From contig DASVWG010000501.1 of the NCBI GenBank assembly GCA_036389695.1, forward strand, positions 1 to 22,636: DNA of 22,636 nucleotides, written 5' to 3'. The position numbers and the translations under genes are program-made. The stretch is from JALZHR01 sp036389695 (GTDB taxonomy: Bacteria > Acidobacteriota > Blastocatellia > Pyrinomonadales > Pyrinomonadaceae). The notes beneath the pieces were generated by a model. That model searched no databases and was not told the origin of the DNA. It worked only from the letters and a program-made list of their open reading frames with translations. Below, one piece after another: positions 1 to 7,218 of the stretch; position 1 is the first letter of the stretch, and every line of letters begins with the position of its first letter.

Positions 1-43
1 GAATCTTTAATCGAAGATGAAGAATTTCAGCGTCTTTTACTCC

Positions 44-77
44 GATTCACGATTTACGATTCACGATTTACGATTTT
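44..77. repeat. heptamer array (GATTCAC/GATTTAC)
   Basis: Four head-to-tail 7-bp units alternate GATTCAC and GATTTAC, followed by a partial unit GATTTT. It is one of several 7-bp arrays in the window. No inverted partner is visible downstream; one could lie beyond the left edge. Confidence 0.85.
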
Positions 78-81
78 CCGT

Positions 82-110
82 TTAACAACTTGCGAGAATT
101 TCTGTATAAT
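82..110 (+). promoter_or_regulatory. sigma70-type promoter for the LecA-like protein gene
   Basis: TTAACA (82-87) and TATAAT (105-110) are separated by exactly 17 bp. The expected transcription start near 117 gives a leader of about 160 nt before the ATG at 277. It starts just after the heptamer array. Confidence 0.65.
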
Positions 111-276
111 CGCCTTGAATTTGTGCGTCGCTGTTTTTTCAACTCTCAGAACAAGTTCCGGCAATTAGTTTTAAAAGCCACTTTCCCTGAAAACGGTTTT
201 CGTTAAAACATCTCTTTGTACGGTCGCAAATTCGACAACCATTAAACCTGAAAATTTGAAATCCTTTGGAGGTAAT

Positions 277-1209
277 ATGTTTTTGAAATCCAAATTTTTT
301 CGCGTCGCTTTAGCCTTGAGCCTGGCTTTGTGTTTATGCGTGCTGGCTTTTGCCGACACGATTCGGCTGAAAGACGGAAGCATTATTAAAGGTAAAATCA
401 TCAGCTTTCGCGACGGGCAGTTTATCGTCTCAATCGGTGACGGACCGCGCGCGCGACAGATGAGTTTTTTTGCCGACGAAGTCGAAGCCGTCGAATTCGA
501 TTCGACGCCGCCCGGCTCGACGCCGACCAACCCGATAAAGCTCACCAGCCCGACGACTTCGAACACGCGACCGCAGACCAATTCGACGACGAATCCGACC
601 GTTCCAGCCAACACGAATGCAAATAACGGCGGTTTGAGTTCAAACAATAATAATTCAAACGTCATAATCGTCGGCAAAAACAACAATACTTCGCAGCCGA
701 CAAACGCGAGCAATGCGAACACGGATTCAAACGTCAACACCGCGCCGTCGTATACCAACACGGCGCCGACCGGCAACACAAACGCGAACACGATTCCCGT
801 CAGCACGAACCCGAACACACAGCCTTCGCGCCCGAAACCGATTCAATTAAACGTCAAAGTCCTCGCCGACAATACGGCAAACGGCTGGACGAATTCGGGC
901 TTTCACGTTAAGAAAGGACAGAAATTCCGCGTTTCAAGTCGCGGTCAAATCAGTCTCGGAAACGGCAATTTCGCCAAGCCCGAAGGCATTCGCTCGCTGG
1001 CTGACGACAAAAAACTGATGCCCGCGGAACCGACCGGCGGCTTGATTGCCGTCATCGGCGACGACAACAACGATTTTATTTTCATCGGCGCCGCGCGCGA
1101 ATTTACCGCCACGCGCGACGGCATGCTGTTTCTCGGCATCAACGAAAATAATCTGAACGACAATTCCGGCTCGTTTGACGTGACGATTGAGATTGAACCT
1201 CTGAATTAG
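277..1209 (+). CDS. secreted protein with Asn/Thr/Pro-rich linker and LecA/PA-IL-like C-terminal domain
   Basis: The protein has 310 residues. The start at 277 is preferred over an in-frame TTG at 256 because GGAGG lies at 268-272 and a signal peptide begins immediately (cleavage expected after AFA, before DTIRL). Mature part: a small beta domain (about 28-75, DTIRLKDGSIIKGKI...) like those seen in acidobacterial secreted proteins; a low-complexity N/T/P/S linker (about 80-190); and a C-terminal beta domain (about 195-310). The C-terminal domain resembles the galactose lectin LecA (PA-IL): a GW...SGF...G start, GGLIAVIGD in the middle, and an N-D-N-S-G-S-F-D-V end matching the NNSGSFSV calcium/sugar region of LecA. 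The upstream calcium aspartate region is shorter here, so sugar binding is not assured. The linker suggests a surface-exposed binding module. The family call rests on motif similarity only. Confidence 0.7.
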   Translation: MFLKSKFFRVALALSLALCLCVLAFADTIRLKDGSIIKGKIISFRDGQFIVSIGDGPRARQMSFFADEVEAVEFDSTPPGSTPTNPIKLTSPTTSNTRPQTNSTTNPTVPANTNANNGGLSSNNNNSNVIIVGKNNNTSQPTNASNANTDSNVNTAPSYTNTAPTGNTNANTIPVSTNPNTQPSRPKPIQLNVKVLADNTANGWTNSGFHVKKGQKFRVSSRGQISLGNGNFAKPEGIRSLADDKKLMPAEPTGGLIAVIGDDNNDFIFIGAAREFTATRDGMLFLGINENNLNDNSGSFDVTIEIEPLN

Positions 1210-1330
1210 TCCTTTGTCCTTAGTCCTTTGTCCTTAGTCCTTCGTTTGTTGAATGAAGTTCGAGAACGCAATTTATACTCGACCAGCGAAGGACAAAGGA
1301 CGAATGACTAAGGACGAATGACGAATGACC
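1208..1330. repeat. paired inverted heptamer arrays
   Basis: The left arm, 1208-1242, has five units alternating AGTCCTT and TGTCCTT. The right arm, 1289-1330, has six units of the complementary type (AAGGACA, AAGGACG, AATGACT...). About 29 nt of each arm can pair with a few mismatches across a 46-bp loop. The TAG stop of the preceding gene lies partly inside the first unit. The rest of 1331-1408 holds only the leader of the next gene. Confidence 0.85.
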
Positions 1331-1408
1331 ACTTTTTAATTTGCTTTTTCCAACTAAAAGCGGAAAATCGGAATCAAAGACAATAGATTTTCTCCGAAAG
1401 GTATCAAT

Positions 1409-2668
1409 ATGCAATCAAGTCTCCTGAGTCGTATTTTTTCGATTAGTGTCATTTTATCTTTGCTCGTCGGCTTAAACGTCGCGGTTTTCGCGCAAGCCAA
1501 GCCGCAGCGTCCCGATGCGCCGAAAGGCACGCAGAAGAAAAACCAGCGTCCCGTTCCGAAAACGGAAGAAGAACTGAAAAAGGAAGAAGAAGAGCGTAAA
1601 CGCGCCGAAGAAGAAAAAAACGCCGTCCAGGATGACGAAGTTCTCAAGATTGACACCAACGTCGTCAACGTCGATGCGGTCGTTTACAACAAGAAAACCG
1701 GGCAAATCATTACGGGTTTAAAGAAAGAAAATTTCGCCGTCTTTGAAAACGGCATCAAGCAGGACATTACTAATTTCGCGATGCCCGAAGCGCCGATAAC
1801 CGTTTCTCTGGTCGTCGAATACAGCAAATGGACGGAAGTTTTCGGCGCGGCGGGCACGCGCGGCACTTTCGAGTCGGGAAAATACGAGGTCATTCGCCCG
1901 GTCGCCTATTTTCTTTCGAAATTTATCAAAGCGCCCGACGATTACGCTTCGGTCATCGCTTTCGATATGCGCCCGACGCCGATTACCGATTTTACCAACG
2001 ACCCGAACCGCCTGCGCGCGACGGTCGATATTCTGCTGAAAAATTATCCGGCGTATCGCGAAAATAATCTCTATGATGCCATCAAATTCGCGCTGGTCGG
2101 CGGTCGCGGCGATTCGGTCCTGCTGGAAGATTCCAAAGAAGAAAAGTCGGATTACGGCGGAATGGTCGCGGTCAAGGCAAAGCGCCGCGCGATTATTCTG
2201 GTCGCTTCCGGCATCGATACTTTCAGCCGCACCAATTACGACCAGGCTCGCAAAATCGTCCAAAGCTCCGGCATCCCGATTTACGTCATCAGCACCGGAA
2301 ATCTTTTTTACAAAATCTATGAGCCGTATCTTCCGCCGACCGATTCGCTGACCGGCATGCCCGGCAGGCTGACTTTTCTGCAAGCGCAAAACGCTATGAA
2401 CACGTTTGCCAAAGAATCCGGCGGTCAGCATTTTCCGATGACCTTTGAGAGCGAGCTGCCGACGATTCTCAATTCGATTAACAATCTTTTGCGAAGCCAA
2501 TACAGTCTGGCTTACGACGCGGGCGAAAAAGCGCGCGACGGCAAAAAATACAAACTCGACGTCAAGGTCGATGTCAACGGCGACGGAATTTACGAGGAAA
2601 AAGAATACACCGTCCAGCATCGCCCGTTTTACAACGCGCCGAAAGACGAAAAGGAAAAGAAAAAATAA
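1409..2668 (+). CDS. secreted VWFA-related domain protein (acidobacterial type)
   Basis: The protein has 419 residues. GAAAGG at 1396-1401 precedes the ATG. The signal peptide MQSSLLSRIFSISVILSLLV... is cleaved after VFA, before QAKPQ. Residues 30-75 form a Lys/Glu-rich coiled-coil-like spacer. A short beta module follows (IDTNVVNVDAVVYNKKTG, ENFAVFENG), then a von Willebrand A-like fold. This order matches the family of secreted VWFA-related proteins that is expanded in Acidobacteria (TIGR03436, known knowledge). The metal-site strand that usually reads DxSxS is VEYSKW (136-141), so the MIDAS appears degenerate. Residues 388-399 (DVNGDGIYEEKE) fit a complete EF-hand-type calcium loop. The protein is probably extracytoplasmic and used in protein-protein contacts; the specific partner is unknown. 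Confidence 0.8.
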   Translation: MQSSLLSRIFSISVILSLLVGLNVAVFAQAKPQRPDAPKGTQKKNQRPVPKTEEELKKEEEERKRAEEEKNAVQDDEVLKIDTNVVNVDAVVYNKKTGQIITGLKKENFAVFENGIKQDITNFAMPEAPITVSLVVEYSKWTEVFGAAGTRGTFESGKYEVIRPVAYFLSKFIKAPDDYASVIAFDMRPTPITDFTNDPNRLRATVDILLKNYPAYRENNLYDAIKFALVGGRGDSVLLEDSKEEKSDYGGMVAVKAKRRAIILVASGIDTFSRTNYDQARKIVQSSGIPIYVISTGNLFYKIYEPYLPPTDSLTGMPGRLTFLQAQNAMNTFAKESGGQHFPMTFESELPTILNSINNLLRSQYSLAYDAGEKARDGKKYKLDVKVDVNGDGIYEEKEYTVQHRPFYNAPKDEKEKKK

Positions 2669-2672
2669 GTCG

Positions 2673-2771
2673 AAAATGCAAAACGCAAAATGCAAAGTGC
2701 AAAATGGAAGGATTTAGAATTTAAATTAATTCTTCTTCCTAATATTTTGCATTTTGCATTTTGCATTTTGC
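2673..2771. repeat. paired inverted heptamer arrays between convergent genes
   Basis: The left arm, 2673-2707, is AAAATGC, AAAACGC, AAAATGC, AAAGTGC, AAAATGG. The right arm, 2744-2771, is four perfect ATTTTGC units. The arms pair across 36 bp between the 3' ends of the VWFA gene and the minus-strand regulator, so the transcript could fold into an AT-rich hairpin from either side. Confidence 0.85.
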
Positions 2772-2781
2772 ATTAATAAAC

Positions 2782-4128
2782 CTATTTCCCGTAAATCTTC
2801 AATCTGAATTCGTCGTTGCTGGTATAAATTTCGGGGCGTTTGCCGGAAAATTCGCGGGCTTCGCGCAAAAGCTGCGGGAGTCCGCTTTTTATCGGGTTCG
2901 CTTCGTATGCGGGATTCGAGAAAATCGCGGCGATTTGCGGATTCAGGCGCTGCGTGATGCCGTAGCGAATCGCTCGCGAAGCGGGCGGGACGAAACCGTT
3001 CGTGCGGCGCGGATTGATGATTTCGATAAAGTTGTCGAAGACCAGAATCCGCGTCTGAAGGTCGCGCAGAGCCAAATCGCGATGCACGAGAGCGTTGACG
3101 ACGGCTTCGAAAATCACGTTTTGCGAATAATTCGCGCGCGCTAAAATCGGCGAATAACCGTTGTCGGATTTGAGGCGCGGCTTTTCGTTCCACAAATCGC
3201 CGTAGCGCTTGATAAAGCCGACGGACAATTCGAAAAGCGTCAGCAAATTTCCCTTCAATTCCGTTTGCTCGACAACCGGCGCGTTCGTCGTATCGCCGGA
3301 ATAACGAATCGCCGTGACGGTCGAGCGCGGCAGCAGCTCGGCGACGTTTTCGTTTTTGCCGAACAATAAAACGGCGGCGACCGTCGGCAGAAACTCGTCC
3401 GCATTGCCGACGGCGAGCAGCAAATCGCGTTTTAAAAATTCGGCGGTGTTGTATGTAAAACGACCGTTCGCGTCGTCTTCGAAGGCTTTGGCAAAGCTCC
3501 ACAAAAGCGCGTCGTCGATGTCGTCTTCGGTCGCGCCGATGACGGGAATATTTTCGTATCCGAGCGGGCGAATTTCTTCGAGAAACATCGACAATTCTTC
3601 GCGCGTCGCCTCGCGTTTTTCCGTGCCGATGCGCAGGTAAAATCTGCCGTCGCGCGTGCGATACGGTCGCCTTTTTCCTTCGACTTCCAGCACGACGACG
3701 CGCCGCGCGTTGTCGAAATAAATAATATCAATCAGCGGCACGAGCGGCGGATAAATCGCTTCGCGGCAGATGCGCGCCAATTCGTCCTGCACGTCTTCGG
3801 CGTAATCGACGCCTTCGACGCGCAGCTGGTCGGTCACGCCGAAAACTATTATGCCGCCCGCCGTGTTTGCCAGCGCGACGATTTCCTGCGCGATGCGTTC
3901 GGAATTGGAAAGCTTGATTTTGAGTTCGAGATACGTGTCTTCGCCGCCGCGAATAAGTCGTAAAAGCTCGTTCCGCGAAGTCTGCGGCGCAGGTTGGTTC
4001 AAGATGTATTCTTGAAAGGAGCGTTGCCCGGCGGGTTCGCTGCGCGGGTTGTTGCGAAATTTTCTGCGTGTCATTTTTGTCAGGACGGAACACTTCAATC
4101 CGCCCGAATGCGCTCTATTTAAACGCAT
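2782..4128 (-). CDS. AlbA_2 (Schlafen-type) and HATPase_c_4 domain transcriptional regulator-like protein
   Basis: The protein has 448 residues. The N-terminal ~50 residues are basic and proline-rich and may be partly untranslated, since an alternative ATG lies at 4074 (MTRRKF). Neither start has a clear Shine-Dalgarno sequence. Residues ~52-180 are an AlbA_2 putative nucleic-acid-binding domain (YLELKIKLSNSERIAQEIVA, ALANTAGGIIVFGV, GRFYLRIGTEKREAT). Residues ~325-440 match the HATPase_c_4 module that often follows it (EAVVNALVHRDL with N345 in the N-box position, then IEIINPR). Proteins of this architecture are usually annotated as ATP-binding or RecG-like transcriptional regulators; targets are rarely known. 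It is a single gene transcribed towards the VWFA gene, with a ~380-bp repeat-rich gap upstream. Confidence 0.8.
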   Translation of the reverse strand: MRLNRAHSGGLKCSVLTKMTRRKFRNNPRSEPAGQRSFQEYILNQPAPQTSRNELLRLIRGGEDTYLELKIKLSNSERIAQEIVALANTAGGIIVFGVTDQLRVEGVDYAEDVQDELARICREAIYPPLVPLIDIIYFDNARRVVVLEVEGKRRPYRTRDGRFYLRIGTEKREATREELSMFLEEIRPLGYENIPVIGATEDDIDDALLWSFAKAFEDDANGRFTYNTAEFLKRDLLLAVGNADEFLPTVAAVLLFGKNENVAELLPRSTVTAIRYSGDTTNAPVVEQTELKGNLLTLFELSVGFIKRYGDLWNEKPRLKSDNGYSPILARANYSQNVIFEAVVNALVHRDLALRDLQTRILVFDNFIEIINPRRTNGFVPPASRAIRYGITQRLNPQIAAIFSNPAYEANPIKSGLPQLLREAREFSGKRPEIYTSNDEFRLKIYGK

Positions 4129-4219
4129 TGCTGGAATAAAAGTTTCAACCCTTTAATTGAATCATTTCTCGCCGAAAAAAACAATAATGATTGATTTAAC
4201 GGCAATTACAGATTGTTTT

Positions 4220-4317
4220 TGGTCTTTGATTTTTGACCTTTGACCTTTGATTTTTTTAATTCACGGCTCGAATCATAATCAAAATTCTCAAAGGTCAAAG
4301 GTCAAAGACCAAAGGTC
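4220..4317. repeat. paired inverted heptamer arrays
   Basis: The left arm, 4220-4254, has TGGTCTT, TGATTTT, TGACCTT, TGACCTT, TGATTTT. The right arm, 4290-4317, has AAAGGTC, AAAGGTC, AAAGACC, AAAGGTC. They are complementary in register. Together with the REP-like pair at 4399-4494 they fill most of the 4129-4507 gap, in which I see no gene. Confidence 0.85.
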
Positions 4318-4398
4318 ATTATTGATTAAAACTTGCACTTTCCAGCGTTTTCTCGCAAACTTGTTTCGTTTTATTTATTCCAAACCGAAAATTTGCGC

Positions 4399-4494
4399 GT
4401 GTCAGTAGCCCGCGCGTGAGCAAGGGCTTTTGTTTTAGATTAAACTTTTGTTCATTTTAGCTGAAGCCATTCCTGACGGTCGGGCTACTGATAC
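4399..4494. repeat. REP/BIME-like inverted pair, GTAGCCCG family (copy 1)
   Basis: The arm at 4399-4432 (GTGTCAGTAGCCCG...) and the arm at 4461-4494 are imperfect inverted copies. Each half starts with GTAG followed by a GC-rich mini-hairpin, the hallmark of REP sequences. A second copy of the same family is at 7803-7900. The pair ends 13 bp before the folK start. Confidence 0.75.
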
Positions 4495-4507
4495 AGCTTT
4501 TTAAACC

Positions 4508-5011
4508 GTGAAGAACGAATCCGTGACAGCCTACATTTCGCTCGGCTCGAATCTCGGCGACCGCGCCGGAAACCTTTTGCTCGGCGTGCGCGGGCTGATG
4601 GAAGCGAATTTTGAAGTCTGCCGCCTGTCGGCGATTTACGAAACCGAGCCGGTCGGCGTCGCGGAAAATCACGGGTTGTTTCTGAATATGGTCGCCGAGG
4701 TCTGCATGACCAACCTCACGCCCGAACAGATGATGGCGCGAATGATTCGCATCGAATATCTTCTGGGCAGAAAGCAAAAGAACGAAAAAGCGCCGCGCAC
4801 GGTCGATTTGGATTTGCTCTTTTACGGCAATCTGAAATATCAATCGCCGTTTCTGACCGTCCCGCACCCGCGCCTGCACCAGCGAAAATTCGTGCTCGTC
4901 CCGCTCGCCGAGCTTGAGCCGCAGCTGGTTCATCCCGGCGTCAACCAAACGATTCAGCAGCTTCTCGAACACACGGACGACGCTTCGACGGTGAAACGGT
5001 GGAACCCGTAG
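4508..5011 (+). CDS. folK: 2-amino-4-hydroxy-6-hydroxymethyldihydropteridine pyrophosphokinase
   Basis: The 167-residue cytoplasmic enzyme transfers pyrophosphate from ATP to 6-hydroxymethyl-dihydropterin in folate synthesis. It is of normal length for the family. Seen: the N-terminal AYISLGSNLGDR (8-19), YETEPVG (44-50), and the signature APRTVDLDLLFYG (95-107), where R97, D100 and D102 correspond to the catalytic arginine and the two magnesium aspartates of the E. coli enzyme; VPHPRLHQRKFVLVPLAEL follows. The GTG start at 4508 has no clear Shine-Dalgarno; an alternative GTG at 4523 (VTAYISLG) is equally plausible. It is co-oriented with panB and panC, so the block is devoted to folate and CoA precursors. 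Confidence 0.95.
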   Translation: MKNESVTAYISLGSNLGDRAGNLLLGVRGLMEANFEVCRLSAIYETEPVGVAENHGLFLNMVAEVCMTNLTPEQMMARMIRIEYLLGRKQKNEKAPRTVDLDLLFYGNLKYQSPFLTVPHPRLHQRKFVLVPLAELEPQLVHPGVNQTIQQLLEHTDDASTVKRWNP

Positions 5012-5124
5012 CAAACGCAAAACGCAAAATGCAAAGTGCAAAATTAATTTGACATTCGATTTTAACTTGCGATAATCGCATTTATTTCCGCAAAATTTCG
5101 CGCTTTGCATTTTGAATTTGGCAT
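5011..5124. repeat. heptamer arrays flanking the panB promoter
   Basis: The left array, 5011-5044, is GCAAAC, GCAAAAC, GCAAAAT, GCAAAGT, GCAAAAT and begins in the folK stop codon. The right array, 5104-5124, is TTTGCAT, TTTGAAT, TTGGCAT. The left array shares an identical 28-nt stretch with 2678-2705. The right array occupies the place where a panB ribosome-binding site would be expected. Confidence 0.8.
5049..5076 (+). promoter_or_regulatory. sigma70-type promoter for panB
   Basis: A perfect TTGACA (5049-5054) is followed after 16 bp by GATAAT (5071-5076). It lies between the two heptamer arrays. A start near 5083 gives a ~50-nt leader before the panB ATG, so panB and the genes after it can be transcribed independently of folK. 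Confidence 0.65.
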
Positions 5125-5132
5125 TAAAAAAC

Positions 5133-5990
5133 ATGGCATATTTGCAACCCGACAAACCCGAAAAAGTTTATCTGCCCGCGATTCGCGCCGCCAAGGAAAA
5201 GGGCGAAAAGCTGGTCTGCCTGACCGCTTACGATTACCCGACGGCGCGCATCGTCGATGAAGCGGGCGTCGATATAATTCTGGTCGGCGACAGCATCGGC
5301 AATGTCATACACGGTTACGGCAACACGATTCCCGTCAGTTTGGAAGAAATCACTTCCGCGACCATCGCCGTCAAACGCGCGACCGAGCGCGCGATGGTCG
5401 TCGCCGATATGCCCTACGGCAGCTATCACGTCAACGAGGACGAAAGCGTCCGCAACGCGCTGCAATTGATGAAACACGGCGGCGCGGAAGCCGTGAAACT
5501 GGAAGGCGGGCGCAATCGCGTCGATTTGGTCAAGCGTCTGGTCGACGAGGAGATTCCGGTCGTCGCGCACATCGGCTTGACGCCGCAATCGGTTTATAAG
5601 CTCGGCGGTTATCGCGTGCAGGGAAAAACCGCCGAAGCCGCCAAACGCCTGATTGAAGACGCCAAAGCGCTCGAAGACGCGGGCGCGTTTGCGATTGTTC
5701 TGGAATTAATCCCGCGCGAAATCGCCGAAATTATGACGCGCGAGCTGAAAATCTCGACCATCGGCATCGGCGCGGGGCGCGAATGCGACATACAGGTTTT
5801 GGTTCTGCACGATTTAGTCGGCTTTACTTTCGGACGCCAGCCGCGCTTTGTCCGCCAATACGCGAATATTCGCGAAGTGATGAATTCCGCGATTACTGAA
5901 TGGATGACGGACGTGAAAAACGGCACGTATCCGAGCGAGAAAGAGTCTTACGGCTTGCCGGAAGAAGCGAAAAAGGAATTGAAAGGATAA
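5133..5990 (+). CDS. panB: 3-methyl-2-oxobutanoate hydroxymethyltransferase (ketopantoate hydroxymethyltransferase)
   Basis: The 285-residue enzyme adds a hydroxymethyl group from methylene-tetrahydrofolate to ketoisovalerate, the first step to pantothenate; folate supply links it to folK next door. The family motifs are all present: LVGDS (D53), VADMPYGSY (D92), KLEGG (K122, E124), HIGLTPQSV, and LELIP (E191). D53, D92, K122, E124 and E191 correspond to the metal and catalytic residues known for E. coli PanB. The ATG at 5133 is chosen; an in-frame TTG at 5112 would add seven residues. No Shine-Dalgarno is visible because heptamer DNA precedes the start. The C-terminus is about 20 residues longer than E. 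coli PanB. Confidence 0.96.
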   Translation: MAYLQPDKPEKVYLPAIRAAKEKGEKLVCLTAYDYPTARIVDEAGVDIILVGDSIGNVIHGYGNTIPVSLEEITSATIAVKRATERAMVVADMPYGSYHVNEDESVRNALQLMKHGGAEAVKLEGGRNRVDLVKRLVDEEIPVVAHIGLTPQSVYKLGGYRVQGKTAEAAKRLIEDAKALEDAGAFAIVLELIPREIAEIMTRELKISTIGIGAGRECDIQVLVLHDLVGFTFGRQPRFVRQYANIREVMNSAITEWMTDVKNGTYPSEKESYGLPEEAKKELKG

Positions 5991-6013
5991 TTCAGTCAAA
6001 TTTGAATTAAAAT

Positions 6014-6304
6014 ATGAATATCAATCAACTTAAAACGCGATTGAATAAAGACCGCCCGCAGACAAATATTAATTTGCAAATTCCCGAAGATTTGATTGAA
6101 GATTTAAAGAAAGTCGCTTCTCATCTTGGTTTTTCGAATATCGAGGCTTTAATTCGCGCTTATATCGGGCAGGGTTTGCGCATGGATTTAGAGCGGTTAA
6201 ATAACGTGCCGGAAGTTTCAAATTTAATCGAGAGTCTGCGTCGGCAGGGCGTCAAAGAAGAAGTTATTGATTCCGCTCTGGCTGATTTGAAAAAAGTCGC
6301 TTAA
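6014..6304 (+). CDS. small ribbon-helix-helix-like protein between panB and panC
   Basis: The protein has 96 residues. After a basic N-terminus (residues 1-16), TNINLQIPEDLIEDLKKVA... (17-36) gives a short beta strand followed by a helix, a turn at HLGFSN, and a second helix IEALIRAYIGQGL. This is the ribbon-helix-helix pattern of CopG/MetJ-type DNA-binding proteins. The remainder (57-96) is helical and charged, and could be an oligomerisation or partner-binding tail. It starts 24 bp after panB and ends 6 bp before panC, so it is part of the operon. It may be an autoregulator of pantothenate genes or an orphan antitoxin; no toxin gene is adjacent. Codon use is A/T-richer than panB and panC. 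Confidence 0.75.
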   Translation: MNINQLKTRLNKDRPQTNINLQIPEDLIEDLKKVASHLGFSNIEALIRAYIGQGLRMDLERLNNVPEVSNLIESLRRQGVKEEVIDSALADLKKVA

Positions 6305-6310
6305 CTTTTT

Positions 6311-7165
6311 ATGGAAATCATCAATCGGCGTCCGCGAATGGCGTCTCTAACCCGAAAATTGCGGCGCGAAAATAAAACAATCGGTTTTGTGCCGACGATG
6401 GGCGCGCTGCACGAAGGGCATCTTTCGCTCGTCGCCGACGCGCGGCAGATGTGCGACATCGTTATCGTCTCGATTTTCGTTAATCCGCAACAATTCGCGC
6501 GCGGCGAGGATTATGAAAAATACCCGCGCGATTTGACCTCGGACGCCGCGCTTTTGACCGAGTATCAGGTCGATTATATTTTCGCGCCCGATACCGAAGA
6601 GATTTATCACGAAGGCTTTTCGACTTACGTTTACGTCGAAGGCTTGACCGAAACGCTCGAAGGCATCTCGCGTCCCGGACATTTTCGCGGCGTGGCGACG
6701 GTCGTCACGATTCTTTTCAACACGATTCGCCCCGACTTTGCCTTTTTCGGACAGAAAGACGCGCAGCAGGTTGCGGTTATCAAGCGGCTGACGCGCGATT
6801 TGGGCTTCGATACGGAAATCGTCGTGCATCCGATTGTCCGCGAAGAAAGCGGTCTGGCGATGTCTTCGCGCAACGCGTATCTTTCGGACGAAGAACGCCG
6901 TAAAGCCTCGATTATTTATCAGGCTATGAAGAAAGCCAAGCTCGCTTTCCGCGAGGGCGAACGAAACGCCGCCCGCCTCGCGGAAATCGTGCGCGAAAAG
7001 ATACAAACCGAGCCGCTCGCCGACGTCGATTATGTGGCGCTGGTCGATAACGAAACGCTCGAAGACGTTGAAAGAATTGAAGATAAGCCTGTTCTGCTGG
7101 CGGTCGCCGCGCGCTTCGGCAAAGTTCGCCTGATAGACAACACAATCTTTAACCGTAAGCAGTAA
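6311..7165 (+). CDS. panC: pantothenate synthetase (pantoate-beta-alanine ligase)
   Basis: The 284-residue cytoplasmic enzyme condenses pantoate and beta-alanine using ATP, via pantoyl-adenylate. It is of normal length. Seen: VPTMGALHEGHLSLV (27-41, the HIGH-type nucleotide motif H34-E-G-H37), VSIFVNPQQFARGEDYEKYPR, the pantoate region FGQKDAQQVAVIKR, and MSSRNAYLS, the equivalent of the KMSKS loop. The start lies 6 bp after the RHH gene stop with no clear Shine-Dalgarno, so translation is probably coupled. panD, which would supply beta-alanine, is not in the window. Confidence 0.97.
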   Translation: MEIINRRPRMASLTRKLRRENKTIGFVPTMGALHEGHLSLVADARQMCDIVIVSIFVNPQQFARGEDYEKYPRDLTSDAALLTEYQVDYIFAPDTEEIYHEGFSTYVYVEGLTETLEGISRPGHFRGVATVVTILFNTIRPDFAFFGQKDAQQVAVIKRLTRDLGFDTEIVVHPIVREESGLAMSSRNAYLSDEERRKASIIYQAMKKAKLAFREGERNAARLAEIVREKIQTEPLADVDYVALVDNETLEDVERIEDKPVLLAVAARFGKVRLIDNTIFNRKQ

Positions 7166-7218
7166 AACGGCACTAATTTGCATCAAAGTTAGCGATGCCC
7201 GAAAAGGCATTCAACTAT

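Larger units (their letters stand above)
1..168 (+). other. possible C-terminal tail of an upstream CDS
   Basis: Frame 1 is open from the window edge to a TAG at 166-168. Its first 15 codons read as an acidic, helical tail (ESLIEDEEFQRLLLR). After that the reading runs through 7-bp repeats and loses any protein character. It may be a real gene end extended by repeat DNA, or chance. There is no other gene upstream of 277. Confidence 0.2.

Noticed and set aside
1208..1330. Ordinary rho-independent terminators at the heptamer pairs
   Set aside because: The arms can pair, but there is no consistent T tract after the stem and the arms are much longer and more imperfect than terminator stems.
1718..2695. 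Long minus-strand ORF (325 codons) opposite the VWFA gene
   Set aside because: It is antisense to a convincing secreted VWFA protein; composition is Arg/Phe-rich and typical of a shadow of GC-biased coding DNA.
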